Positions 18,426-27,005 of a stretch of DNA of 64,000 nucleotides are shown here, piece by piece. Under the pieces are notes generated by a model, which was not told where the DNA came from, searched no databases, and saw only the letters and a list, made by a program, of their open reading frames with translations. The number at the start of each line of letters is the position of its first letter. The first letter of the stretch is position 1. The position numbers and the translations under genes are program-made. Source of the DNA: Linnemannia hyalina (Eukaryota; Mortierellomycota; Mortierellomycetes; Mortierellales; Mortierellaceae); contig JAHRHY010000004.1 of assembly GCA_019671135.1 (NCBI GenBank), positions 2,852,001-2,916,000 of the forward strand, read 5' to 3'.

Positions 18426-18512
18426 TTAGACCGCCTGACTGAGCATGCTCAACGCCAAGGCTGCCTCCTCCTCGACCTTGCGACAGAGCAGCGACCTTTT
18501 TGATAGAACATC
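18426..18512 (-). pseudogene. C-terminal fragment of the short C2H2 zinc-finger family
   Basis: The minus strand reads CRKVEEEAALALSMLSQAV and a stop at 18426. This is the same ending as the intact C2H2 gene at 23866-24258 (RRKAEEAALGLCMLSQAV). The downstream motif CCGCCTGACTGAGCATG is shared on the plus strand. No zinc finger lies upstream in frame, so this is a truncated copy. Confidence 0.7.
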
Positions 18513-18821
18513 TTGGGTCCAGATAGGAGTCGAGACTTTGAGCTCCATTGTGGGCTTTACCATTTTTAATTATCGTACAAACTTTGGCGTTTGTGTTCAC
18601 TTTTTGTCGTTTTTGTGCACTCTCGAATTTAGGTTGAGGCTTTTGTTTCCCTACCTTTCCAGTAAGGCTCATATGGAAAAGAAATAATATTGTACTAAAA
18701 AACGAAACAGCATATCACATGTTGATAGAACTCCAGAAAACCTTTTACTGAACATTTGAGAGTCTGTCCATTGACCGGGACTTGAAACGTGTGTTGATTC
18801 CTCAATCTTGGAAATGCTATT

Positions 18822-19111
18822 TAAACCAGAATCTGAAGACATAATGCTGCCTTTTCATCGCTATCCTATTTCCTTTCACTTCTTCACTTTCCTATCTCTT
18901 CTCTACTATTCTTTCTCCATTTGCTGTCGTTTACTACTCTTTCCTTCTCTTCCTCACGCCTGTACCTTCTGGATACTATCTCCGATAAAGCCATCATCAA
19001 TTTTTATCCGGTCGAAACCTTTACGCTAGGTAAGTCTTTATTCTCAGACAAGTTTACGATTTGATTTGCTTTTTCAAGTTTTTAACTGTGTGAATGCCCT
19101 AATTGTTGCAG
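18822..19111 (+). promoter_or_regulatory. Promoter and probable 5'-UTR intron of the lectin-metalloprotease gene
   Basis: A TATA-like box (GCTATTTAAACC) starts near 18821, followed by a pyrimidine-rich stretch. A probable 5'-UTR intron runs from 19030 to 19111 (GGTAAGTC donor, ATTGTTGCAG acceptor), ending six bases before the ATG at 19117. Confidence 0.5.
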
Positions 19112-19116
19112 AGTAG

Positions 19117-21328
19117 ATGATACACAAGCAAATTGTCATCTTAGTATCACTGGCCTTGTTAGCCGTTTTTACTCTGGCGGAGGACTGGTCGCCCGGACTT
19201 CGTGCTATATGGGAGGAAGAAGGTTCTGTGAACATTTTCGGTACGCCCGTTGATATCGCAACTGAATGTGATGGCCAGCCTTGTAACTATCCTCCACTCG
19301 TCAGATATGATCAAGCTGACTTAGGTGGACAGTCTTGTATACCCGCCGGGAGTGATCAAGTCATCTGCAACTATTTGCCCGAAAATGCCACCCTGGTATC
19401 AGAGTCCGGGTTGAGCCGTACATCCCAGGCTTCAAATAGATCCGTTCATAAGCCGGCCAGACCAGCTCGACGCCTTTTGGCTACAAATGGATCCGTGCCC
19501 ACCCAAACCTCCTATCTATCCTCGGCTTCCAAAGGATATCTGCCCATCCAAACCCCTCATCTATCCTCGGCCTCCAAGCGATATTTTCCCAAACCCATCG
19601 AAAATCCTAATCTAACCTCGGCTTCAAAAGGTTCTGTACACAAGCGCGCCAAAACCCCTGGCAAACTCCAGAAAAGATCTCGGTGGGCGCTCGACGGTGC
19701 GAAAATGCTAGTAGTCTGGCCAAGCAACACAAGGATTACCTATGGCGTCTGGGCAGAGGACAAGCTCATACCTGATCTCGATAACATGAGGCACCTGGTC
19801 AAGGAGTCTTTTAATCTCTGGAAAGATTCGTGTGGAGCCGATGGCTCGACTTTTATTAACAATTGGGTGCCATATAACGAACCCAAACTGCCGGTGGCGA
19901 ATGTTTGGTTCTATTTTGTAGATGGAACTGTGTGCAACAATGAGGTAGCAATTGCCTGCGCCTTTTTCCCAATCCATTACGGCGAAAGAACGACTGTTAT
20001 GGTCAACAACAAGCGGCTTACCAAAAAGCAGACCAAAGGGATGATTTTGACTTTGGCTCATGAGCTTGGACATCTATTTGGACTTGCACATGAAGAAGTC
20101 AATGACGTGTCTTACTACTGGACAGCTTCGCCCTACGATGCAAAATCTCTCATGCATAGTTATTACGATCCTACCCTGTCGCTCACCAAAACGGACTGTC
20201 GTACCATGAATACTATACCAGCCAATTCAAATTGGTGAAGTGTGGACTCGTGGATGGGGAACCACAGAAGTGCAAGCCTTTTATGAGGGATGTTGTAAAC
20301 CTAAAGAAGGTTGAGTTATCAAGAAATGATGGCCTAAAATACACACAGACCGGCCGAGACGAGCTCTTGGAGGACGTGGATAGCCGAACATGCTTAGGCG
20401 GCGATATCTCAAAGTACTTCGTGAACGCTCCGTACGACGTTAGTGGTTTTGGTTATTTCGACCGTGGACTCGTTCTTAGCCAGTGTTTGGCGGTACGTGT
20501 GCCATCCGATCCTGACTTCTTTTATGCCATGCAGAGCGATGGAAACTTTGTGTCGTACAATTCCAAGACCCGTCAAGCCGTTTGGTCGACAAGTTCTCAA
20601 GGTCTCGGCACCAAAGGCGACTACAACATGTACTTTCAGGAAGATGGCAATCTTGTTATCTACGATATCAAAGGCAAGTCTAGTGTGTGTGAATGAATAT
20701 TCATTAGCATATGTAAATTGAATGGATTGTTGACTTACATATGTTAATGAATATCCATTCACACACACTAGGCAAGCCCATTTGGTCGTCTGTGACGCAC
20801 GATGGGTCTCCCCGTAACTTGAGGCTCAAGGCCGTAGATTGGCAATTCAGGGACGGTCATATGTCTATAACCGATGGGTCTGCCCGCGCCGTCTGGGGTT
20901 CTTTTATTTATATTGCCCATTCCAAAGTGCCTATCCAGCAAAAGGACCGTGATGGTGGGGCGTCAGGCTATTGTTTGGATGCCGGAATGAACGGTTCTGG
21001 CGCCGGAACCATTCTCAACATATGCAATGGTAGCGACAATCAGCAATGGAACATCTATACTGATGGCATTATCCAAAACACGCGCACAGGCTTATGTTTA
21101 ACGAATTCCGCTTCCGGCAGTACCAATGGCGGCACAATTACAGTATTTAAATGCCATCGAGGCGACAACCAGAAATGGGAACTCCATTTCGACGGAACTA
21201 TCAGAAATCCCTCGGCAGGAAAGTGCCTGGACAATATGGGACAGCAACTGGTGGTTGGCAATAAGATTCAAGGCTGGGACTGTATCAATGCATGGTCGGA
21301 GAAGTGGTGGATTGGTGGAATTCCATAA
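19117..21328 (+). CDS. Secreted zinc metalloprotease with bulb-type lectin and ricin-B lectin domains (one frameshift)
   Basis: The first reading frame (19117-20236) gives a signal peptide (~1-21), a Cys-containing leader, Ser/Thr linkers with SSASK repeats, a Kex2-like QKR site (~187) and a metzincin-type catalytic region with HELGHLFGLAH (His ~315, 319, 325). Near 20210 the homologous frame shifts by one base: the next frame reads EYYTSQFKLVKCGLV directly, so one base appears lost (mutation or assembly error). It continues through a bulb-type (B_lectin) domain with two DGN(F/L)V repeats. This is interrupted at 20674-20771 by a palindromic element that is probably spliced as an intron, then resumes as GKPIWSS and a three-lobed ricin-type beta-trefoil with QQW/QKW motifs (~20950-21310). 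Inferred role: an extracellular peptidase targeted to glycans. Its leader is duplicated in the gene at 21993-22421. Confidence 0.78.
20673..20778 (+). mobile_element. 90-bp hAT-like miniature inverted-repeat element acting as a probable GC-AG intron
   Basis: The element spans 20681-20770. Its terminal inverted repeats are 36 bp with two mismatches (20681-20716 and 20735-20770), separated by an 18-bp loop. The ends start TAGTG, matching the TAGNG ends of hAT transposons. It is flanked by an 8-bp target-site duplication with one difference (GGCAAGTC at 20673-20680, GGCAAGCC at 20771-20778), also the hAT size. The element carries in-frame stops. Splicing from AAAG|GCAAGT to CACTAG|GCAAG (intron 20674-20771, 98 nt) restores the lectin frame ...DIKGKPIWSS exactly. 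No second copy was found in this window. Confidence 0.85.
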
Positions 21329-21992
21329 TGAAGCTGTGCAATAAGCTCATTACTTCCAGTTTAGATTGCATGCTCCCTCCATTTGGGTCACGAAGACGAC
21401 GAAGGAAGTCTTACGTCCATTATCCGAGCAGACGAGCCATGTCTGTGCCCTCCCAACCCTCCCTTAGTTTAGTTTAGTTTAGTTTTCTTTCTTTTCTTTT
21501 CTTTTCCTTCGTGCTCGATCTGAGAGATAGTGCGCAGAGATCGATGCATGTTTCTTTTTATTTTCCTTTTTAGTTTAGTTTCTCGAGTGCAACCAATAGA
21601 AGATTGATTACACAGACATGGCTCATCTGCTTTTGATGGATAATGTTATTAAAGAAATTTTGGGTTGTTTTTTCATACACTTTCTCAACTACACAATCAA
21701 CTCATAACCCTGAGTCCAAATTTATTTTTTTCTTAAGCATTTCTAAATTGCTAATGGTCTCTGTAGCATATAAACGGGCACAGGCCATGTTGCTTAACCC
21801 AGTACGCATAGCATATGCGATTAGGAATAATAGTTGTACGTCTAACGTGACGATCTTTATTTCTCAGCAAATCCAAAGATGAATAGAAAAAATGTAGCAG
21901 CGAGAACCTCACCATCCGCGTAGGAAGTTTGCGAGGAAAGGGAAAACTACACTAGAAGGGTGAAATGGGCGGGACATGAAAAGGAAACGACC
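21329..21992. other. Intergenic region between convergent secreted-protein genes
   Basis: AT-rich 3' flanks of the lectin-protease (plus) and of the small secreted protein (minus). A TTTAG repeat lies near 21465-21486 and is followed by TTTTC repeats. No gene was recognised. Confidence 0.5.
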
Positions 21993-22421
21993 TTAGTTGT
22001 TGTTCTGGTCAATCTGCTTAGCTCTACGTTTCTCTTCACGGATTTCTCTCCTGTATTGCGCAGCAGTAGCGCACCAACCTCCTCCTGTTTTTTTCTCAAA
22101 AGCAGCATCCTTTTCTTCATCACCAAAATTTTCCTCCCATTCCTCATCAGACATGGAGAAGATTCCTGATCCAGGGCAGGGTTCATTATCTTCGCAATAT
22201 CCAACGAATTCTGAGGGCTGAGATGGGTCCTGCTTGACGAGTGGAGGATAGTTACAAGGCTGGCCATCACATTCAGTTGCGATATCAATGGGCACACCGA
22301 ACATGTTCACAGAACCATCTCCCTCCCATGCAGCACGAAGTCCGGGCGACCAGTCCTCCGCCAGAGTAAAAACGGCTAGCAAGGCTAGTGAAACTAAGAT
22401 GGTGATTTGCTTGTTTAACAT
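21993..22421 (-). CDS. Small secreted protein sharing the leader of the lectin-metalloprotease
   Basis: 142 aa from the ATG at 22421. This start was chosen because it aligns with the start of the protease at 19117; an upstream in-frame ATG at 22496 would put a hydrophobic extension before the signal peptide. Residues 1-50 (signal peptide, then EDWSPGLRAAWEGDGSVNMF and DIATECDGQPCNYPPLV) are nearly identical to the protease N-terminus. After that it diverges into an acidic, Cys-poor tail ending in EEKRRAKQIDQNNN. No catalytic motif is present. It is either a truncated paralogue or an independent small secreted protein that shares the leader module. The coding frame is intact. Confidence 0.7.
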   Translation of the reverse strand: MLNKQITILVSLALLAVFTLAEDWSPGLRAAWEGDGSVNMFGVPIDIATECDGQPCNYPPLVKQDPSQPSEFVGYCEDNEPCPGSGIFSMSDEEWEENFGDEEKDAAFEKKTGGGWCATAAQYRREIREEKRRAKQIDQNNN

Positions 22422-22583
22422 TGGGGAAGACGTGAATGGATGTGTAAAGTTGAAAAAGATGAGCGGAAAATTCAATGGCCCCCTAAAGTGCATCACTTGC
22501 TCACGTGACCCATCACTGTTGAGCTTGGACGCTCGAACTGCGCTAAGCTGCTACGTTCAGCCCATACGATTCAGTACAGTTCG

Positions 22584-22708
22584 GTGACGTCACGCGTTTC
22601 TATTTAACATGGGTTTAGTACGCTGATTCAGTACACGGGTTTAGCACGTAATCCGTTACATGGGTTTAGCATGGGGTTCTGTCACACGGCTTTAGCACGT
22701 CTATTATT
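22584..22708 (-). promoter_or_regulatory. CRE-like palindrome and four ~25-bp tandem repeats upstream of the small secreted gene
   Basis: A perfect GTGACGTCAC palindrome (22584-22593; CRE/ATF-type site) lies 160 bp upstream of the ATG at 22421. Behind it are four copies of an ACAYGG(G/C)TTTAGYA-type unit at 22608, 22633, 22658 and 22684 (spacing 25, 25, 26). On the opposite strand a TATAAG box follows at about 22748. Repeated phased motifs suggest a transcription-factor array; the factor is unknown. Confidence 0.5.
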
Positions 22709-22906
22709 CCCTTTCCATTATTTAGTCTAAACCTGTCCCTCGCTCTAGTATAAGTAGACCTTTATTCTTCATTCTTTATTAACCTTGTCTTACAATAAAT
22801 CATCTAGCCTAAGTACATACTTCCATTCCACTTACCTATCATTCCTGCCTGTTTCCTGGCATTAGCCACATCTCCCTATCGTAGTATTCCCGTCGCTAGA
22901 TGCAGT
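22709..22906. other. Spacer with TATA-like and AATAAA-like signals
   Basis: A plus-strand AGTATAAGTAG box (about 22747) is followed 50 bp later by ACAATAAATC. This arrangement resembles a short promoter-terminator pair as in solo LTRs, but no LTR boundaries or target duplication were identified. Confidence 0.3.
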
Positions 22907-22980
22907 TCTGGTTCTTACTAGGCTTAAAGGCTCGACTGCAGACAGGGCAGAGCAAAGGAACTGGCGTCATCAGCTGTGGA
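22907..22980 (-). pseudogene. Zinc-finger-region fragment of the short C2H2 family
   Basis: About 70 bp is nearly identical to the part of the intact C2H2 gene around 24091-24165 (the stretch encoding CPVCSRAFKPSKNQN), with an internal ~15-bp deletion just after the CPVC codons. There is no matching C-terminal part on its lower-coordinate side, so it is a truncated copy. Confidence 0.7.
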
Positions 22981-23029
22981 AATATGGCAAGAAATGATAC
23001 ATACAAAAAAAGCGTAATAATAATAAAAT

Positions 23030-23105
23030 AAGGAGGGGGGGGGGGGCAGCCTAGCGGTGGGGGGGGGACTAATAACTAAAGAGGTGGCGGTAGAGGTGGG
23101 GGCAG
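23030..23105. repeat. G-run / GGTGG repeat tract
   Basis: Runs of about 13 and 9 G plus GGTGGCGGTAGAGGTGGGGG precede GCAGCC and the C2H2-like end. A similar tract lies at 23780-23845 before the intact C2H2 gene, so it was duplicated together with the gene's 3' flank. It could form a G-quadruplex. Confidence 0.8.
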
Positions 23106-23115
23106 CCTTTTTGTC

Positions 23116-23241
23116 TTAGGCCGCCTGACTGAGCATGATCAACACCAAGGCTACCTCCTCGACCTTACGACGACGGAGACGGTACTGGCGAGACATAACA
23201 CTGTCAAAGGCAGTAGTACTGCTACGCTGATACGAAGACAT
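23116..23241 (-). pseudogene. 41-codon ORF ending in the C2H2-family C-terminal motif
   Basis: The minus-strand ORF starts MSSYQRSSTTAFDSVMSRQ and ends RRRKVEEVALVLIMLSQAA, matching the C-terminus of the gene at 23866-24258 but lacking the zinc finger. It has an ATG and a stop, so it could be a mini-gene. A truncated copy is more likely because its 3' flank (GCAGCCTTTTTGTCTTAG) is also duplicated. Confidence 0.55.
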
Positions 23242-23865
23242 CTTTTAAGGCAACTAAACCTTGAACGGCGATCAGCCACGGACTCCTCAGTTAGCATGGG
23301 GTAGAAGGGTCTCTCCAATTCGGGCATTTTGGACTTGTTGGAGAACGGTGATATCGGGAGACCAGAGAAAAGCATGGTATTTAACCGAGACAAGAAAGAT
23401 CTCTCATGGTACTTAACTGAAAGAGTGGCTACTTGGTGGCTCATTGTGGCTGCTTCTGGCGTAACCTTAAGAGCCGAGCGTGGTTTTGGTGTTTTTTGTT
23501 GACGGCGAGTTTTGCACTTTTTTTTTTTTTTTTTTTGGCGACGGCCAGCCTTGCACTTTTTTGCACATTTTTTGGTTTGGCCGTTCTTGCTTTTGCGAAA
23601 ACTGACCGACTTTTTTTTTTTACATCGAGGTCTTGCGTTTGTTAGAACTGGACCTCTCGCTGTTCTCACATTTTGCGAGAACTCTACCTCTCTGCACTCT
23701 CGCTGCTGTCACACACTCTGTGAGAACCGGACCTCCTATTAAAGTCTTATTATTAGTGTAACTTTTCTGACACCAACTTCCGGGGTGGCGGTGGGGGGGG
23801 GGGGTAAATATTAGTGGCGGTGGAGGGGGGGGGGCAGCCTTTTGTCAGTGTAAATTTCTTTTGTC
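23242..23865. other. Spacer between C2H2 copies, with degenerate tandem repeats
   Basis: Contains T runs near 23519-23536 and 23611-23620. At about 23640-23735 there are imperfect copies of a ~40-bp unit (CTCTCGCTG.TCTCACA...TG.GAGAAC..). A second G-run tract lies at 23780-23845. The minus-strand open frame here is Lys-rich low-complexity translation and is not taken as a gene. Confidence 0.45.
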
Positions 23866-24258
23866 TTAGACCGCCTGACTGAGCATGCACAACCCTAAGG
23901 CTGCCTCCTCGGCCTTGCGACGGAGACGGGTCTTGCGAGCCGAAAGACGTTTGCTCTTGCGAGTGCGCTCCTTGCGGTCCTTGTCGTCCTTGATGCGGCC
24001 GTCAGGTACCGAGTCCCATTTGCACTTGCGGGGGTGCATCGTTGGCGACATGTTGTGGACGTTCTTGAGATGACGGCGCAAGTTAGAGTTCTGGTTCTTA
24101 CTTGGCTTAAAGGCTCGACTGCAGACAGGGCAGAGCAACAGCTGTGTCGTTGTAGGAACTGGCGTCATCGATGCCGATACAACACGAGGCTGTTCTCTGG
24201 GGCCTGCGAGTGGGACATGTTTGGATGGGATGTTATGGAGGGTAGATGGAGTGAGCAA
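23866..24258 (-). CDS. Short C2H2 zinc-finger protein (130 aa)
   Basis: Intronless ORF. A Pro/Thr-rich N-terminus is followed by one C2H2-type finger (CPVCSRAFKP with His later in RRHLKNVH; the spacing is longer than the canonical 12 because of an inserted SKNQNSN), a basic region (KDRKERTRKSKRLSARKTRLRRK) and the ending EEAALGLCMLSQAV. A TATA-like TATTTATATT lies on the minus strand near 24355-24366, about 100 bp upstream. Probably a nuclear DNA- or RNA-binding protein; the target is unknown. Three broken copies of parts of it lie in the previous 6 kb on the same strand. Confidence 0.75.
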   Translation of the reverse strand: MLTPSTLHNIPSKHVPLAGPREQPRVVSASMTPVPTTTQLLLCPVCSRAFKPSKNQNSNLRRHLKNVHNMSPTMHPRKCKWDSVPDGRIKDDKDRKERTRKSKRLSARKTRLRRKAEEAALGLCMLSQAV

Positions 24259-24982
24259 GAGTGATGGAGAGAGTGAGAGAGAGAGAGAAAGAGAGAGAGA
24301 GAGGGAGAATTGGTGTCAAGTAGATTACATAAGAGTGTGGGAGATGGTACGTCAATATAAATACGAAGGAAAAAAGGCAAATGTCAGTAATACGGATGGA
24401 GGGAAACCACTGCTGTTTGGAGTATAATGACCACCAATGTCTAAGAATTCCGGATATTCTCCGTACTATCGACTCAAATATGTCCGGATGTTGTCCTCTC
24501 GGTGGTTCAAGTTGGGATTTTTTCGTGCTCTCTTCATTGCTTCCCAATGTTTGTTAAGTCGTTGGCTGGCGGTGTCCAATGTGCAAGCGTGGGTAAATAC
24601 TTAAGAGATGTGTATAGACATGATTGTTGCCATGGACGCATACGTTACAAAAGTGGAATCAGTCATAGATAACTAGCCGAACTTTATTTTGAGCAAAAAT
24701 GATTCACAGTCATGTGCACGTCTTGTACTTGGCGATATGCCAGTTTTTCTCACGCTCGCAGGCTGTTGAGCTCACCTCTACCATCACGTTCACAGCTAAC
24801 TTTCTTTTTTTGGCCAACCCCAGAGGAAGCAAAATATGTTATAAAAGGGAAACTGTGCTCGTATCCACCCACTTTCTTGCTCCTTCGTACTCCTACTCGA
24901 CACTCTCAGCCTCATCCTCGTCCTCTTCATTTCTCCGTTCCCACTTACTCCACTTTTCACTTCTGCCTTGTCCGCATTTGCC
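24259..24982. promoter_or_regulatory. Divergent promoter region between the C2H2 gene and the deacetylase
   Basis: Contains a GA microsatellite (about 24267-24305), the TATA-like box of the C2H2 gene on the minus strand (24355-24366), and a good TATAAAA box on the plus strand at 24840-24846, about 140 bp upstream of the deacetylase ATG. No other gene was seen. Confidence 0.6.
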
Positions 24983-26443
24983 ATGAAAGTCTTCACCTCA
25001 AAGCTGTGCACCACTCTGCACACCCCTGAATTTGAGTTCCACGGGGGCGCACAGTCCCAACACTATGGTATACCATATTTTTTTTCTTTTTTTTGCCTAT
25101 AATCTCGTATGATGTTTATTGAAATAATGACTAGCTAACCACTCTCTTTGCTCAATGGATATATAACCCTATCAGAGTGTCCCGAGAGACGCGAAGCAAT
25201 CCTCAAGTACCTTGAATCTCATTCTGACTCGTTTGAGGTTACCGAGCACGTGGAGGATTTTGGCTACGAGCCCATCAAGCGCGTCCATAAGCAGGGCTTT
25301 CTGAACTATCTGGAGACGGCGTATGACGAGTGGATTCTCGAGGGTGGTCACCCGAATGGTGTCATGCCTTCAACGATACCCCATTATAGGCTCGCACGAT
25401 TGGGAGGACAGACGCCTACGAATAGTTTAACGAATGCTGGAGAATATTGCTTCGACATGTCGGCCGTGATCACCAAGGGTAATACTTTGAACAGCAAAGA
25501 TGTTTGATATCATTCCTTATTTGTTCGACTCTGACCCCAGTTCCTCACGCTGGTCCCCCTCCCTCTTCCTCGTTTTCTTCTCCGATAGATACTTTTAAGG
25601 CTGCCTGGAATGCGGCACAGGTGACTTTGACGGCGACCAAGGATCTGGTGCGAGTTGCTGACCAATATGAGAAAGGACTCGCAGCTGGGACGATCGTGTC
25701 GCGCGAGGCGCCTCCTGGTCTTTACGCACTCGTGCGTCCGCCTGGTCATCATGCCCAGTCGGACCTCTGTGGAGGGTACTGTTTCCTGAATAACGTGGGG
25801 ATCGCGGCCCAGTGGTTGATTGATCGACCTGAACTGAGACACAAAGATGGCCGACCCAAGAAGGTTGCCATCATTGACATTGATTTTCATCAGTACGTGA
25901 GGCAGGCAATCTTTTTTTTTTTTTTTTTCATTCCCTGGCTCAGAATTTATCTATCGAAAACTAACGCGGGTCGTTTGGATCTTTCTTTTTTTGCATTTTA
26001 GTGGCAATGGAACGCAAGAATTGTTTTACAAGACATCCAACCCTCTCTATGCGTCCCTCCATGGCCGTGACGCCTACCCTCATTTCACAGGCGCAGCAAC
26101 TGAAAGAGGCGAGGGCGAAGGTCTGGGCTTCAGCATCAACGTTCCTCTGCCTCGTTCGACAAGCGACGACGAGTATGTCGAGGCACTGGAGAAGCTGATC
26201 CAAGAGCACATCATTCCTTATGATGCCGACTATATCATCATCTCGCTTGGCGTGGACACGTTTAAGGATGATCCCATCGCCGGATTTTTGGTCACGTCGG
26301 AGGCATACCCCAGAATCGGAAATGCGATTAGAAAGATTGGGCTGCCAACGTTGTTTGTCCAAGAAGGAGGGTATTGCGTTGAGAAGTTGGGACTGAACGT
26401 GGGAGGCATTCTTCAAGGATTCTTGGGCAAAGTGGCCGCATAA
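24983..26443 (+). CDS. Histone deacetylase-superfamily amidohydrolase (class II / acetylpolyamine amidohydrolase-like)
   Basis: Four exons splice in phase: 24983-25067, 25176-25478, 25589-25892, 26002-26443 (377 aa). The arginase-deacetylase fold is recognisable from RPPGHHA (His ~183-184), DIDFHHGNGTQ (Asp 226 and 228, His ~230-231), LGVDTFKDDP (Asp ~316) and QEGGY near the end. These supply the Zn ligands and the charge-relay residues of the family. It begins MKVFTSKLC..., with an N-terminal HYECPERR segment typical of AphA/HDAC-like bacterial and fungal enzymes. Expected reaction: Zn-dependent removal of an acetyl group from lysine or a polyamine; substrate choice cannot be decided here. 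No localisation signal was seen. It is intact and lies immediately upstream of a retroelement. Confidence 0.9.
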
Positions 26444-27005
26444 GGAAAATAAAATAGATGCTCTTCAGGGCGATAGAAAGCATTTTTCTTGAAACAATAC
26501 AGATTTGCCATTTCAGATCCGTTTTCATCCCGATCAACAGCATCCTAAACCCTGAATACTGTATTTCGTACTCAGCTACTGTTGCTATTGGTATTCGCAA
26601 ACCGCGCACAGATGTAAGAAACTCACCGGGATGAGCGGAAGGTTATTCCCTTTCACCATGATCGCGTCTCTGTTGGATTTATAGGCCTTTTTTTATAATA
26701 GTTTTTTTTTTCTTTTCTCACCCTACCTTTATTTTAATATTCATCTGTACAAAGTGAACAAAAACAAAAACACCATCACGTCCGCAGCTTCCATTGTTAG
26801 AAAGACATGTTTATTCTTCCTTTCCAGGGACTCCATCTGTGTGTGTATCTTTCTTTATTGTCACATGATTGTTCAGAAAAAAAATAAAAAGAAAAGAAGT
26901 GCTCGCTACGACTATAAAGGGGGGGATCTCCAGATACATGCTCTCTGTCTTTCTTTTTATCACAGTTGGAACACTTCCCCGGATACCAATTGATCGATCC
27001 GTCCC
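26444..27005. other. Deacetylase 3' flank and left part of the retroelement
   Basis: T-rich stretches (26685-26735) and AT-rich sequence, with no gene. The 5' boundary of the DIRS-like element should lie here, but no terminal repeat was identified. Confidence 0.4.

Noticed and set aside
22709..22906. Solo LTR
   Set aside because: TATA-like and AATAAA-like signals are present, but no TG..CA ends or target duplication could be found.
23151..23669. 172-codon Lys-rich minus-strand ORF
   Set aside because: It runs antisense through T runs and overlaps the C2H2-like fragment in another frame; no domain seen.
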